This document shows positions 44,756 through 55,353 of a DNA stretch of 64,000 nucleotides, piece by piece. Numbering within the stretch: the stretch's first letter is position 1; every line of letters starts with the position of its first letter. The notes beneath the pieces are model-generated. The model saw only the letters and a list, made by a program, of their open reading frames with translations. It did not search any database and was not told the origin of the DNA. The stretch is from Senegalimassilia anaerobia JC110 (GTDB lineage Bacteria > Actinomycetota > Coriobacteriia > Coriobacteriales > Eggerthellaceae). The stretch spans positions 560,987-624,986 of the forward strand of contig NZ_HE611015.1 in assembly GCF_000236865.1 (NCBI RefSeq), read 5' to 3'. Position numbers and translations under genes: made by a program.

Positions 44756-45175
44756 CTATTCCCCGCTATTGCGGCGGCAATCAGGGCACACGCCGGAAAA
44801 CGCCAGGTCGAAGCCCGTTACCTCGAACCCGTAATCGTTCACGATACGCGCAAAGGGATCGACCCCCTCGGTCTCGATATCGAAGACGCCCCCGCAACGG
44901 CTGCACTTCGCATGGAAGTGGTTATCGCAGCGGAAGTCGTAGCGGTCCGCCGCGTTGGGCACGGGGATGCGCAACACCTCGCCGCGCTCGGACAGCACGC
45001 TCAAGTTGCGGTACACGGTGGCGCGGGACACGTTGGGGTGATCGCGGTGGACCACATCGTAGATATCCGCCGACGTCGGATGGTTGTGCAGCGAGCGCAC
45101 CGCATCGAGCACCACCGCGCGTTGCTTGGTGTTGCGCGAGCCACGCGGGCTCGGAACCTGAACGTTCGCAGTCAT
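44756..45175 (-). CDS. PerR-like Fur-family regulator
   Basis: A 139-residue Fur-family metalloregulator. The winged helix includes RNTKQRAVVLDAVRSLHNHPTSADIYDVV and PNVSRATVYRNLSVL. The metal-sensing part is RYDFRCDNHFHAKCSRCGGVFDIE, and the structural zinc site has CSRC and CPDC. The D-x-H-x-H arrangement resembles the peroxide sensor PerR, but Fur or Zur cannot be excluded. A well-formed promoter precedes it. No peroxidase or catalase gene is adjacent. Confidence 0.88.
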   Translation of the reverse strand: MTANVQVPSPRGSRNTKQRAVVLDAVRSLHNHPTSADIYDVVHRDHPNVSRATVYRNLSVLSERGEVLRIPVPNAADRYDFRCDNHFHAKCSRCGGVFDIETEGVDPFARIVNDYGFEVTGFDLAFSGVCPDCRRNSGE

Positions 45176-45217
45176 CGCGTTGCTCCTATCCTTCTTGCCA
45201 GGCTTATGCTTAATAGG

Positions 45218-45246
45218 ATTTTATATCACTAGTAAACCTTGTGCAA
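45218..45246 (-). promoter_or_regulatory. Promoter of the PerR-like gene
   Basis: TTGCAC (45246-45241), 17 bp, TAAAAT (45223-45218). The AT-rich segment TAGTGATATAAAATCCTA across the -10 could hold a Fur-type operator, but a clean palindrome is not evident. Confidence 0.65.
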
Positions 45247-45377
45247 TTCGCTCACAACCATTCCATCGGGTATTGCGGAAGAAAGAAGCATCCCTGCCCC
45301 CGTTTCCTGGAACAGGGCTCCTCGCGCTCTAAACGATCCGGCAATCGCCGCGATCCCTCGATGGGCCCGCACACATA

Positions 45378-45413
45378 AGAAGGCCTCCCGTTTCCAGCAA
45401 TGGGAGGCCTTCT
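45378..45413 (-). terminator. Hairpin after glnB
   Basis: A 12-bp perfect stem, AGAAGGCCTCCC (45378-45389) / GGGAGGCCTTCT (45402-45413), with a 12-nt loop, 44 bp past the glnB stop. There is no long U tract on the minus strand. Confidence 0.65.
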
Positions 45414-45456
45414 AGCTCCTTATGAGCGCATCGCGGTCGCAACCAGCCGCCGATGG

Positions 45457-45795
45457 CTAGATCGCCTCGTCTCCTCGCTCGCCGGTGCGAATGCGCACCA
45501 CCTCGTCGACCGGGAAGACGAAGATCTTGCCGTCTCCCACGTTGCCGGTTCGAGCGGTGGCGCTGATCACATCGATAAGCGCATCCACCTCAGCATCGTC
45601 GCAGATGATCTCGAACTTCACCTTCGGCACCATGTTCAACAGCACCTCGGTGCCACGGTAATACTCCTTCCAGCCATGCTGGGACCCGCAGCCTTGCACC
45701 TGCGAGATGGTCATGCCCGAAACCTTCGCCTCGAACAGGGCATCCTTGAGCGGCTCGAGCTTTTCAGGGCGAACGATAGCGGTGATCTTCTTCAT
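45457..45795 (-). CDS. glnB: Nitrogen regulatory protein P-II
   Basis: A 112-residue trimeric PII signal protein. MKKITAIVRPEKLEPLKDAL opens it, the T-loop is GCGSQHGWKEYYRGTEV with a Tyr at the modifiable position, and GKIFVFPVDEVVRIRTGERGDEAI closes it. It follows amtB by 30 bp, the usual amtB-glnK arrangement, so it is best seen as a GlnK-type PII that blocks AmtB when nitrogen is plentiful. Confidence 0.96.
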   Translation of the reverse strand: MKKITAIVRPEKLEPLKDALFEAKVSGMTISQVQGCGSQHGWKEYYRGTEVLLNMVPKVKFEIICDDAEVDALIDVISATARTGNVGDGKIFVFPVDEVVRIRTGERGDEAI

Positions 45796-45825
45796 GGTTC
45801 AACTCCTTCCAATGCTAGCCGCAGC

Positions 45826-47100
45826 TTAGTCCAAGCCGATGTATGCAGGGTACGCGGATTCGCCGTGGGCTGCAATGTCGAGGCCCTGCGCTTCCTTCTC
45901 CTCGCTGACGCGCAAGCTGCCCTTGAAACAGGCCTTCACGATGAAGGCGATCACCACATCGAGAATGCCGACGAACACGATGGTGATGGCGATACCTGCA
46001 ATCTGGCTGCATAGCAGGCTCACATCGCCGGTGTACAGAAGGCCGCCGAAGTCGGTCCAGGACAGCTCGGGCACGCAGAAGATGCCGGTGCAGATACCGC
46101 CCACGACACCGCCGACCGCATGACAACCGAAAGCGTCGAGCGCGTCATCGTAGCCGATCTTGGCCTTGCAGAACGAGATGGCGAAGTAGCAGATCGGGGA
46201 AACGATCAGGCCCATGATGATCGCGGCCCAAGGCTCGACGAATCCAGCAGCCGGGGTGATGACGACCAGGCCGGCGACAAGGCCGGTGGCGGCGCCGACG
46301 AGCGTGGGCTTGCCTACCTTCACACGCTCGACGATCATCCAGGATACGAGCGCCGCGCCGGAGGCGACCACGGTGTTGATCAGGGCAAGACCTGCAACGC
46401 CATCGACGACGAACTCGGAACCGGCGTTGAAACCGAACCATCCGAACCATAGAAGGGTTGCGCCCAGGGCCACGAAGGGCACGTTATGCGGACGGTAGCT
46501 CATCATGCCGAAGCCCTTGCGCTTGCCGAGCATGAGGCACAGGATAAGGCCGGTCAAGCCAGAGGAGATGTGCACGACATCGCCGCCTGCGAAGTCGAGC
46601 GCGCCGATGGTGTCGCCGATAAGGCTCCCGTCACCGCCCCAAACCATATGGGCAAGCGGCGGGTACACCACAATGGTCCACACTGCCACGAATGCGCACA
46701 CCGCACCGAACTTCATACGGCCGGCAAGAGAGCCCGTGATAATGGCTGTGGTGATCATGCAGAACGCCATTTGGAAGATGAAGTCGATGATGGTCGGATA
46801 CGCCGCATCCTCCGGAACCGCCTCGGCCTCGGCGAGCATATCGGTCACGCCGCCCAGGAAGCCAAGCTGATCGAAGCCCCCGAAGAACGGGCTTGAGCCG
46901 TCCCCGCCGTACGCCAGCGACCAGCCGCAGATCGTCCACGTGATCGCCACGATGCCGATGGCCGAGAACACCATGATCATCGTATTCACAACGTTCTTTC
47001 GACGCGACAGGCCTCCGTAGAAAAACGCCAAGCCTGGCGTCATGAGCAAGACGAGCATGGCGCATACCAGCATGAATGCCGTTGAACCCGTGTCATACAT
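45826..47100 (-). CDS. amtB: Ammonium transporter
   Basis: A 424-residue Amt/Mep channel with 11 expected helices. MTPGLAFFYGGLSRRKN, the pore-region FQMAFCMITTAIITGSLAGRM, DFAGGDVVHISSGLTGLILC and FGCHAVGGVVGGICTGIFC (the conserved pore histidine pair) are all present. The ATG at 47100 is favoured by AAGGAGG 7 nt upstream over a GTG one codon earlier. First gene of the amtB-glnB pair; the gap upstream is shared with a divergent GNAT gene. Confidence 0.97.
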   Translation of the reverse strand: MYDTGSTAFMLVCAMLVLLMTPGLAFFYGGLSRRKNVVNTMIMVFSAIGIVAITWTICGWSLAYGGDGSSPFFGGFDQLGFLGGVTDMLAEAEAVPEDAAYPTIIDFIFQMAFCMITTAIITGSLAGRMKFGAVCAFVAVWTIVVYPPLAHMVWGGDGSLIGDTIGALDFAGGDVVHISSGLTGLILCLMLGKRKGFGMMSYRPHNVPFVALGATLLWFGWFGFNAGSEFVVDGVAGLALINTVVASGAALVSWMIVERVKVGKPTLVGAATGLVAGLVVITPAAGFVEPWAAIIMGLIVSPICYFAISFCKAKIGYDDALDAFGCHAVGGVVGGICTGIFCVPELSWTDFGGLLYTGDVSLLCSQIAGIAITIVFVGILDVVIAFIVKACFKGSLRVSEEKEAQGLDIAAHGESAYPAYIGLD

Positions 47101-47249
47101 CACGTTACCTCCTTCGCTTTCCGATACCCATTCCCTCTGAGCACCTTTCTCTTACGCATTCGATACTGCCACTGATTGACCTGGCCTTTTGCGCAATATG
47201 CCATTGTTAACGCTCTGGGAAACGCTTTGTAACGAGCGTGAGACGCGGG

Positions 47250-47258
47250 TGTTACAAT
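47250..47258 (+). promoter_or_regulatory. Extended -10 promoter of the GNAT gene
   Basis: TGTTACAAT (47250-47258) is an extended -10. No -35 is found at 17 bp. It lies 37 bp before the ATG at 47296. Confidence 0.5.
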
Positions 47259-47295
47259 GTGGAAACAGGCGAACTTTGTTGAAAGGAACGAGCTT

Positions 47296-47802
47296 ATGGG
47301 CGTGCGATTCGTTGCCGTTGAAACGGATGAAGATCAGGAAAAGCTGGCGAAGCTTGCCGACGAGATTTGGCACGAATACTGGCCCGCGATCATCGGCGAT
47401 GCGCAAACCGATTACATGGTCGAAAAGTTTCAAAGCCTGGAAGCCATCAAGCGAGACATGACCGAGCATGCCTACGAATACTGGTTCGTGATTGACGAAG
47501 CCGGCAAAACCGTTGGCTACACCGGCGGCTGCGAGGAACCCGAGACCAGCCGCTACTTCATTTCGAAGATGTATCTGCTGGCCGAGGAGCGCGGCAAGCA
47601 TTATGCTTCGCAGATCATCGGATTCTATACCGACTTATGCCGGTCTCGCGATCTGCATAGCATGTATCTGACCGTGAACAAGCAGAACGACCTGGGTATT
47701 CGAGCCTACTACGGCAAAGGATTCGTCACCATCGAATCCGTCAAGAACGATATCGGCAACGGGTTTGCCATGGATGATTACGTGATGGAAAAGGAAGCGT
47801 AA
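47296..47802 (+). CDS. GNAT-family N-acetyltransferase
   Basis: A 168-residue acetyl-CoA-dependent acetyltransferase. The acceptor is unknown. VRFVAVETDEDQEKLAKLADEIWHEYW opens it; the core has WFVIDEAGKTVGYTGG, ISKMYLLAEERGKHYASQIIGFYTDLC (motif A, acetyl-CoA pyrophosphate loop, variant R-G-K-H-Y-A) and YLTVNKQNDLGIRAYYGKGFVTI (motif B). The ATG at 47296 is supported by AAAGGA. Confidence 0.92.
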   Translation: MGVRFVAVETDEDQEKLAKLADEIWHEYWPAIIGDAQTDYMVEKFQSLEAIKRDMTEHAYEYWFVIDEAGKTVGYTGGCEEPETSRYFISKMYLLAEERGKHYASQIIGFYTDLCRSRDLHSMYLTVNKQNDLGIRAYYGKGFVTIESVKNDIGNGFAMDDYVMEKEA

Positions 47803-47848
47803 GCGCTTTCGCCTATCTGCCGTGAAGCCTTTATGGCCTTGCAGCGAA

Positions 47849-47948
47849 AAAGGCCCCACGCCTTCGATTCCGTTCGCCGACCTTGTCGGCAATGCAAGCG
47901 CACCTGACTCAACTTGCTTGAACGGACCTCGAATGACGTGGGGCCTTT
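47849..47948. terminator. Branched 100-nt inverted-repeat element between GNAT gene and dxs
   Basis: The outer stem AAAGGCCCCACG (47849-47860) / CGTGGGGCCTTT (47937-47948) is 12 bp. Inward come TTCGA/TCGAA (47863-47867 / 47929-47933) and CCGTTC/GAACGG (47870-47875 / 47920-47925). Two side hairpins follow: GCCGAC-CTT-GTCGGC (47876-47890) and AAGC/GCTT (47896-47899 / 47916-47919). On the minus strand the stem is followed by five T; on the plus strand it ends CCTTTCGTTGTT. It can end both convergent genes, but is far more complex than a simple terminator. Confidence 0.7.
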
Positions 47949-47978
47949 CGTTGTTCGCGAACTTAGCGGAACCGCGGG

Positions 47979-49865
47979 CTACAATGCCCGATAGCGCTCT
48001 TGCACGCTGGCAGCAATGCCCTCGGCATCAAGCCCTTGTTCGTGAAGCAGCTGCCCTACCCCGCCTTGCGTGACGAACGCATCCTGGATGCCTAGGTTCA
48101 AAGCCGGGGTGTGCAAGCCCATGCGGGCCATCTCGCCGAGAACGCCTTCACCGACGCCGCCTGCGATAACGCCCTCCTCCACCGTGACGACCAGCTTCGT
48201 TTCGGCGGCAGCTTGAATAGCCTGCACATCCAGCGGCTTGACCCAGCGCATGTCCACTACGCGAGCGGAAACCCCCTGCTCGGCAAGCGTATCGGCAGCG
48301 CCCAAAGCCTGGCCGACCATGCGGCCGAACGCCAAAATGGCAACGTCATCGCCTTCGCGTACCACACGCCCCTTTCCTTCCGGCAGCACCTCGGCAGCCT
48401 CGGGCAGCGGAACGCCCTCGCCCTCGCCGCGCGGATAGCGGATGGCGAACGGGCCGCCCATCGCAAGCGCCGTATGCAACGCATGCACGAGCTCGGCCTC
48501 GTTCGAAGGCGCCAGCACGCGCATGTTGGGCACCATGCGGGCGTACACCAGGTCGAACACGCCATGGTGCGTGGGGCCGTCGGCACCGACGATGCCGGCA
48601 CGGTCGATGGCGAAGACGACATCGAGCTTCGGCAGCGCCACGTTGATGATCATCTGATCGATGGCGCGCTGCATGAACGTGGAATACAGCGCCACCACGG
48701 GTTTCTTGCCGTTTGCCGCCAAGCCGCCGGCGAAACCGACGGCATGCTCCTCGCAAATGCCCGTGTCCACGAAACGCTCCGGGAACTTCTCCGCGAACTC
48801 ATCTAGGCCGGTGCCGCCCTTCATGGCAGCGGTGATGGCCACGATATCGGCATTGCTCTCCGCTTCGGCGACCAATGCCTTGCCGAACACGTTGGTGTAC
48901 TTCGGCGCGGAGGGCTTGCCCGACTTGATGACCTCGCCGGTTGCGATGTTGTAGGGCGCGATGCCGTGGAACTTCTCGGGGTTGCGCACAGCGGGCATAT
49001 AACCTTGGCCTTTGCGCGTGACCACATGCATGAGCACCGGGCCGTCGGCATTCAACACGGCTCGCAGCGTTTCCCGCAACTGCGCGATGTTGTGCCCGTC
49101 GATCGGCGCCGTGCATACGATGCCCAGCTGCTCGAAGATCATGGAATGGGGAATGACGAACTGCTTCATCGATTCCTTCATGCTGCGGCCGAAGTTGGTG
49201 ATGGCCTTGCCCACCGGCCCGCTGCTCTCCAGGTGCTCCTGCACGTTGTCGCGCGCCTGACGGTACTGCGAAGATGCGCGCATATAACCCAAGTGCTTCA
49301 TGAGCGCGCCAACGTTGTGCGAGATGGACATCTCGTTGTCGTTCAAAATGATGACCATGGGCGTTTGCGCCTGGCCGATATTGTTCAAGGCCTCGAAGGC
49401 CATACCACCGGAAAGCGCCGCATCGCCGATGAGCGCGACGACCTTCTGGTCGGCACCCGCCAGATCACGGGCCTCCGCCAAGCCGAGCGCCACCGAAAGC
49501 GAGTCGGATGCATGCCCGGAATAGTGCACGTCGTAGGGACTCTCGCTGGGCTTGGGGAAGCCGGAGAGACCGCCATAGGTGCGAAGCGTGCCGAAGTCCT
49601 TCAAGCGTCCGGTGACCAGCTTGTGCGCATACGCCTGATGCCCCACATCGAATACGATCTTATCCTTGGGGCAATCGAGCAGGCTGTGCAGAGCCAGGAT
49701 GATCTCGACCGCGCCCAAAGATGAGGCGACGTGACCACCGGTTTTCGAGGTGGTGGCCACAATCTCCTGACGAATCTCGCCCGCAAGTATAGATAGCTCC
49801 TCATTGCTGAGGAGCTTCAGGTCGGCAGGGGATGCGATTATGTCCAGAATGCGCTTATCGCTCAT
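47979..49865 (-). CDS. dxs: 1-Deoxy-D-xylulose-5-phosphate synthase
   Basis: First enzyme of the MEP isoprenoid pathway, 628 residues, normal length. FDVGHQAYAHKLVTGR, YSGHASDSLSVALG, and the thiamine diphosphate motif GDAALSGGMAFEALNNIG ... NDNEMSI are clear, followed by the transketolase pyrimidine-binding region (GICEEHAVGFAGGLA) and C-terminal domain. AAAGG precedes the ATG. Last gene of the pycB-accC-asp23-nusB-xseB-dxs series, 45 bp after xseB. Confidence 0.98.
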   Translation of the reverse strand: MSDKRILDIIASPADLKLLSNEELSILAGEIRQEIVATTSKTGGHVASSLGAVEIILALHSLLDCPKDKIVFDVGHQAYAHKLVTGRLKDFGTLRTYGGLSGFPKPSESPYDVHYSGHASDSLSVALGLAEARDLAGADQKVVALIGDAALSGGMAFEALNNIGQAQTPMVIILNDNEMSISHNVGALMKHLGYMRASSQYRQARDNVQEHLESSGPVGKAITNFGRSMKESMKQFVIPHSMIFEQLGIVCTAPIDGHNIAQLRETLRAVLNADGPVLMHVVTRKGQGYMPAVRNPEKFHGIAPYNIATGEVIKSGKPSAPKYTNVFGKALVAEAESNADIVAITAAMKGGTGLDEFAEKFPERFVDTGICEEHAVGFAGGLAANGKKPVVALYSTFMQRAIDQMIINVALPKLDVVFAIDRAGIVGADGPTHHGVFDLVYARMVPNMRVLAPSNEAELVHALHTALAMGGPFAIRYPRGEGEGVPLPEAAEVLPEGKGRVVREGDDVAILAFGRMVGQALGAADTLAEQGVSARVVDMRWVKPLDVQAIQAAAETKLVVTVEEGVIAGGVGEGVLGEMARMGLHTPALNLGIQDAFVTQGGVGQLLHEQGLDAEGIAASVQERYRAL

Positions 49866-49910
49866 GCTGCGCCTTTCCTTTTGTCATGCCATCCGATCGC
49901 CTTGCGCGAC

Positions 49911-50231
49911 CTAGACGGAAGCGGCGGCCTGGCCTTGCTGCGCCGCGCCGCCGTCCGCTTGACCTTCCTTATGCGCGCTCGCCGCAGATACCGCGGGTTG
50001 CGCCGAATCATCGGCAAGCCCTGCTGGGGCTTCGGAGGCCAGCGCCTCTTGGACGCTGGCCTCGTCGATGCCCTGCTCAAGCAGATCGCTTGCGCGAAGC
50101 CCCAGCCCAACCGCTTCCTCATACAGGGAAAGCGCCTGGTCCAAGGGCAAATCCTTATCGTTTACCGCTTCGACGATCTCATCCAGGCGGCTTTTGAGCT
50201 CCTCGAAGGACCCGTACGATTCCAATGCCAC
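49911..50231 (-). CDS. xseB: Exodeoxyribonuclease VII small subunit
   Basis: A 106-residue protein. The first 60 residues are the XseB fold (FEELKSRLDEIVEAVNDKDLPLDQALSLYEEAVGLGLRASDLLEQ). The remaining 45 residues are Ala/Gln/Gly-rich and disordered, longer than usual. The start is GTG at 50231. xseA, its usual neighbour, is not in this window. Confidence 0.92.
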   Translation of the reverse strand: MALESYGSFEELKSRLDEIVEAVNDKDLPLDQALSLYEEAVGLGLRASDLLEQGIDEASVQEALASEAPAGLADDSAQPAVSAASAHKEGQADGGAAQQGQAAASV

Positions 50232-50243
50232 CGAATCGCGCCC

Positions 50244-50714
50244 TTACAGCACCAGGGGCTGCGCCGGGTCATCGCCTGCGGGAGCCGCAGCGACCCCATC
50301 GTCGATGTCCTTGGCGATGCGGCCCAGCACGCCGTTGACGAAGCGCGGGGAATCATCCTCGCCGCCGAAATCCTTCGCCAGCTCCACCGCCTCGTTGATG
50401 GCGACGCTGGTGGGCACATCCTCCACAAACATGATCTCGTAGGCGGCCAAGCGCAGAATGGAGCGGTCGACGATGGGCATGCGGCCCAGCGACCAATTCT
50501 CCGCAGCGGCCTTCAGGCTGCCGTCGATGACGATGCGGTTCTGCTCGACGCCGCGCACCAGGTCCTGAGCATATTCCGAAAGCGGGCCCTCCTCGGACGG
50601 GAAGACGCCTTCAGCCACGATCTGAGCTGCGGATGCGCCCTTGATCTCAGCGGTGTACAGAACCTGCAGCGCGACGCGACGTGCCGTCGTGCGCTCGTGT
50701 CTTTTCGATGCCAT
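50244..50714 (-). CDS. nusB: Transcription antitermination protein NusB
   Basis: A 156-residue all-helical protein that binds boxA RNA with NusE. ARRVALQVLYTAE opens the fold, MPIVDRSILRLAAYEIMFVEDVPTSVAINEAVELAKDFGGEDDSPRFVNGVLGRIAKD is the conserved C-terminal half. The ATG at 50714 is favoured over an upstream TTG. Confidence 0.96.
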   Translation of the reverse strand: MASKRHERTTARRVALQVLYTAEIKGASAAQIVAEGVFPSEEGPLSEYAQDLVRGVEQNRIVIDGSLKAAAENWSLGRMPIVDRSILRLAAYEIMFVEDVPTSVAINEAVELAKDFGGEDDSPRFVNGVLGRIAKDIDDGVAAAPAGDDPAQPLVL

Positions 50715-50746
50715 GTGCAAATAATCCCCTGTGCTTCTTCTTATTC

Positions 50747-51100
50747 CTAACGGTTGAACTGGACGCCGTCGATGTAGACGTCGACCGATCCAACCTGCGC
50801 GCCTACCTGGCTAGCCACGGCGTCCGCCACGGACTGGCGGACCGCAGCCGCCACGTCGGGCAGCACGTGTCCATAATAAACGTCGATGCGCACCGAGATC
50901 TGCAGCTTGTCGTTTTCGTCCGCTGCGATCTCGATACCGGACGTGGAGGGCTTGCCGCCGAGCACGCCGCGGATGCCGCGGCTTGCCGCGGGGGCGTTGC
51001 CAACGCTGGCGACGCCGTCCACATCTGCCACGGCGATGGAGACGATGGTCTCGACGACGCCCGGCGCAAGCGCCATGCCGTCAACGGTCAAATCGCTCAT
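50747..51100 (-). CDS. Asp23/Gls24 family envelope stress protein
   Basis: A 117-residue Asp23/Gls24-family protein. LAPGVVETIVSIAVADVDGVASVGN and DVYYGHVLPDVAAAVRQSVADAVASQVGAQVGSVDVYIDGVQF match the family. Its place between accC and nusB is conserved in many Gram-positive bacteria. It overlaps accC by 4 bp (ATGA). The exact cellular role is not established. Confidence 0.93.
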   Translation of the reverse strand: MSDLTVDGMALAPGVVETIVSIAVADVDGVASVGNAPAASRGIRGVLGGKPSTSGIEIAADENDKLQISVRIDVYYGHVLPDVAAAVRQSVADAVASQVGAQVGSVDVYIDGVQFNR

Positions 51101-52449
51101 AACACATCTCCCATCTGGGTTTCGATGAAGTCCGTGGTTGCTTCGCCGGCGCAGAACACCTGGTTATCCAGCACGCGGCGATGGAACGACAGCGTGGTGG
51201 GGATGCCCTCGATGACGAACTCGTCAAGGGCGCGGCGGCCGCGCGCCAGGCACTCCTCGCGATCCTGGCCGTACACGATGAGCTTGGCCACCATGGAGTC
51301 GTAGAACGGGCTGATCTTCGAGCCGGAATGCACATAGGCCTCCACGCGCACGCCCGGGCCCGCCGGGGGCTCGAAGCGCGTGATGGTACCGGGACACGGA
51401 CGGAAACCGTGCTCGGGATCCTCGGCGTTGATGCGGAACTCCATGGCATGGCCGAACGGCGTGAACGGGGCCCTATCGGCGCAGCTCATGGGCTCGCCGG
51501 ATGCGATGCGCAGCTGCTCTTTGATGATGTCGGTGCCCGTGATCTGCTCGGATACCGGATGCTCCACCTGCACGCGCGTGTTCATCTCCATGAAGTAGAA
51601 CTTGCCCGTGGTGTCCAGCAGAAACTCGATGGTGCCGGCATTGCGGTAGTCCACGGCGCGCACGGCCTTGATGGCCGCAACGCCCATAGCGCGGCGCAGC
51701 TCGTCGGTCAGCGCCGGAGAAGGCGCCTCCTCGATGAGCTTCTGATGACGACGCTGCACGGAGCAGTCGCGCTCGCACAGGGCCACGTTGTTGCCGAAGT
51801 CGTCGGCGAGCACCTGCACCTCGACGTGACGCGGACGCAGCACGAGCTTCTCCAGGTAGACCTCGTCGTTGCCGAACGCGGCGCCGGCCTCGGCGCGGGC
51901 GGCCTTGTAGTGCGACTCAAGGTCGGCGGGGTCGTGGACCTCGCGCATGCCCTTGCCGCCGCCGCCGGCGGTCGCCTTGATGAGCACAGGATAGCCCACG
52001 CTCTCGGCGAACCGGCGAGCCTCCTCCACGGTATCGATGCAGCCATCGGAACCGGGGACGGTGGGCACGCCGCAGGCCTTCATGGTCTCACGGGCGGATG
52101 ACTTGTCGCCCATGCGCTCGATGCACTCGGCGGAGGGGCCGATGAACACCAAGTCGTTGTCGGCGCACGCGCGGGCGAAGTCGGCGTTTTCCGCCAGGAA
52201 ACCGTAGCCGGGGTGGATGGCGTCGGCGCCGGTGATGGTGGCCGCCGCGATGATATTGGACATGACCAGGTAGCTTTTCGTTGCCTGGGCGGGGCCGATG
52301 CACACCTTCTCGTCGGCATACTGCACGGGATAGGTGTTCTCGTCCTCGGTAGAGTACACCGCCACGGTCTTCACGCCCAGCTCCTTGCAGGCGCGCATGA
52401 CGCGCAGGGCCACCTCGCCGCGGTTTGCGATGAGTACTTTCTTGAACAT
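51097..52449 (-). CDS. accC: Biotin carboxylase
   Basis: A 450-residue ATP-grasp enzyme that carboxylates biotin. MFKKVLIANRGEVALRVMRACKELG, IHPGYGFLAENADFA, KATAGGGGKGMREV (ATP-binding loop), CERDCSVQRRHQKLIEEAP and FYFMEMNTRVQVEHPVSEQITG are all typical of AccC/PycA. It follows the carboxyltransferase-BCCP gene by one base. The pair can form a two-subunit pyruvate carboxylase, in which this is PycA. No accA or accD is in the window, so a shared role in acetyl-CoA carboxylase cannot be excluded. Confidence 0.96.
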   Translation of the reverse strand: MFKKVLIANRGEVALRVMRACKELGVKTVAVYSTEDENTYPVQYADEKVCIGPAQATKSYLVMSNIIAAATITGADAIHPGYGFLAENADFARACADNDLVFIGPSAECIERMGDKSSARETMKACGVPTVPGSDGCIDTVEEARRFAESVGYPVLIKATAGGGGKGMREVHDPADLESHYKAARAEAGAAFGNDEVYLEKLVLRPRHVEVQVLADDFGNNVALCERDCSVQRRHQKLIEEAPSPALTDELRRAMGVAAIKAVRAVDYRNAGTIEFLLDTTGKFYFMEMNTRVQVEHPVSEQITGTDIIKEQLRIASGEPMSCADRAPFTPFGHAMEFRINAEDPEHGFRPCPGTITRFEPPAGPGVRVEAYVHSGSKISPFYDSMVAKLIVYGQDREECLARGRRALDEFVIEGIPTTLSFHRRVLDNQVFCAGEATTDFIETQMGDVL

Positions 52450-52450
52450 G

Positions 52451-54337
<1,887 letters not shown>

Positions 54338-54392
54338 GAACTCGCACCCCCTTCGTTTTCAAGTGATACAGACCGTATTGATCGAAACCAGG

Positions 54393-54398
54393 ATTATA
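54393..54398 (-). promoter_or_regulatory. -10 element before pycB
   Basis: A perfect TATAAT (54398-54393) about 55 bp before the pycB ATG. The -35 region (ACGGTA at 17 bp) is weak. Confidence 0.45.
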
Positions 54399-54456
54399 GA
54401 AGATACCGGAGCCGATACCGTGCGCGCGCGGCGAATTCACGGGCAAGAAACAGAAA

Positions 54457-54579
54457 CGCCGCCCAGGCGGCGCGCTTCGCAAGCCCTGCAGCCGCGATGG
54501 TCCGCTTACGGCGGCGGCCTTCGCACACCAGAAGGAACGGCCCCGAATACAGCGAATGCGCCCTGAACGGGCGCATTCG
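54457..54579 (-). terminator. Terminator region of efp
   Basis: Two hairpins in the 400-bp efp-pycB gap. CGCCGCC (54457-54463) / GGCGGCG (54466-54472) is followed on the minus strand by TTTCTGTTTCTT, a good terminator. CGAATGCGCCC (54553-54563) / GGGCGCATTCG (54569-54579) is an 11-bp perfect stem with a 5-nt loop and no U tract. The rest of the gap, up to the efp stop at 54739, shows no gene. Confidence 0.7.
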
Positions 54580-54738
54580 GAGATATCGTCGCACTCGACG
54601 AACCTTGATTCATGTGTTTTGGCTCGCCCAACATGAGCGGATGCCGGCTTCCGCAAACGCCTATTGCCATGCTTCAATCGCGCAGCAAAAGCCGTTCGAG
54701 GCGAAAACCGCGGTCGTCGATCGCCGATGCGATGCGAG

Positions 54739-55299
54739 CTAGACGCGCTTGATGACGCGGCCGTCGCGGGTGTCGATCTGCAGCACGTCGCCGATCTCGA
54801 CGAACGTGGGCACCTGCAGCTCAACGCCGGTCTCGAAGGTTGCCGGCTTGGTGGTGTTGGTGGCGGTGTCGCCCTTGAAGCCGGGCTCGGTGTGCGTGCA
54901 CTCCAGCTCGACGAACATCTGCGGCTCGATGCTGATGAGCTCCTCGCCAGCGTACAGCAGGCTGGCCTCGTCGTTCTCCTTGAGCCACTTGGCGGTGTCG
55001 CCGACAGTCTCGGCGGGCATGCTCATCTGGTCGTAGGTGTTGGGATCCATGAAGTAGAAATCGGAACCGTCGTTGTACAGGTACTGCATCTTGCGGGTTT
55101 CCAGACGCACGGTGTCGAACTTCGTGCCGGCGTTGAACGTGTAGTCGACCACGCGACCGGTCTTGATGTCGCGAAGCTTCGTGCGGACGAAGGCGCCGCC
55201 CTTGCCGGGCTTGACATGCTGGAACTCGACGATGGTGCACATCTTGCCGTTGTTGACGATGCACATTCCGTTCTTGAAATCGGCGGTAGAGATAGCCAC
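54739..55299 (-). CDS. efp: Elongation factor P
   Basis: A 186-residue EF-P of three OB/KOW domains that relieves polyproline stalling. The tip loop VKPGKGGAFVRTKL carries the conserved Lys that is modified in some bacteria. No epmA/epmB-type modification gene is adjacent. The C-terminal domain ends with GDVLQIDTRDGRVIKRV. It follows pepQ by 54 bp and ends the aro series. Confidence 0.98.
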   Translation of the reverse strand: MAISTADFKNGMCIVNNGKMCTIVEFQHVKPGKGGAFVRTKLRDIKTGRVVDYTFNAGTKFDTVRLETRKMQYLYNDGSDFYFMDPNTYDQMSMPAETVGDTAKWLKENDEASLLYAGEELISIEPQMFVELECTHTEPGFKGDTATNTTKPATFETGVELQVPTFVEIGDVLQIDTRDGRVIKRV

Positions 55300-55353
55300 T
55301 GGTAGATCCTTTCAACCGTTCAGGCGACCAAGGCCGCCCCTTTAGTTCAACCC

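Noticed and set aside
47104-47252. Sigma-54 promoter before amtB
   Set aside because: A TGGCAT-ATTGC stretch is present but the spacing between GG and GC is wrong for -24/-12.
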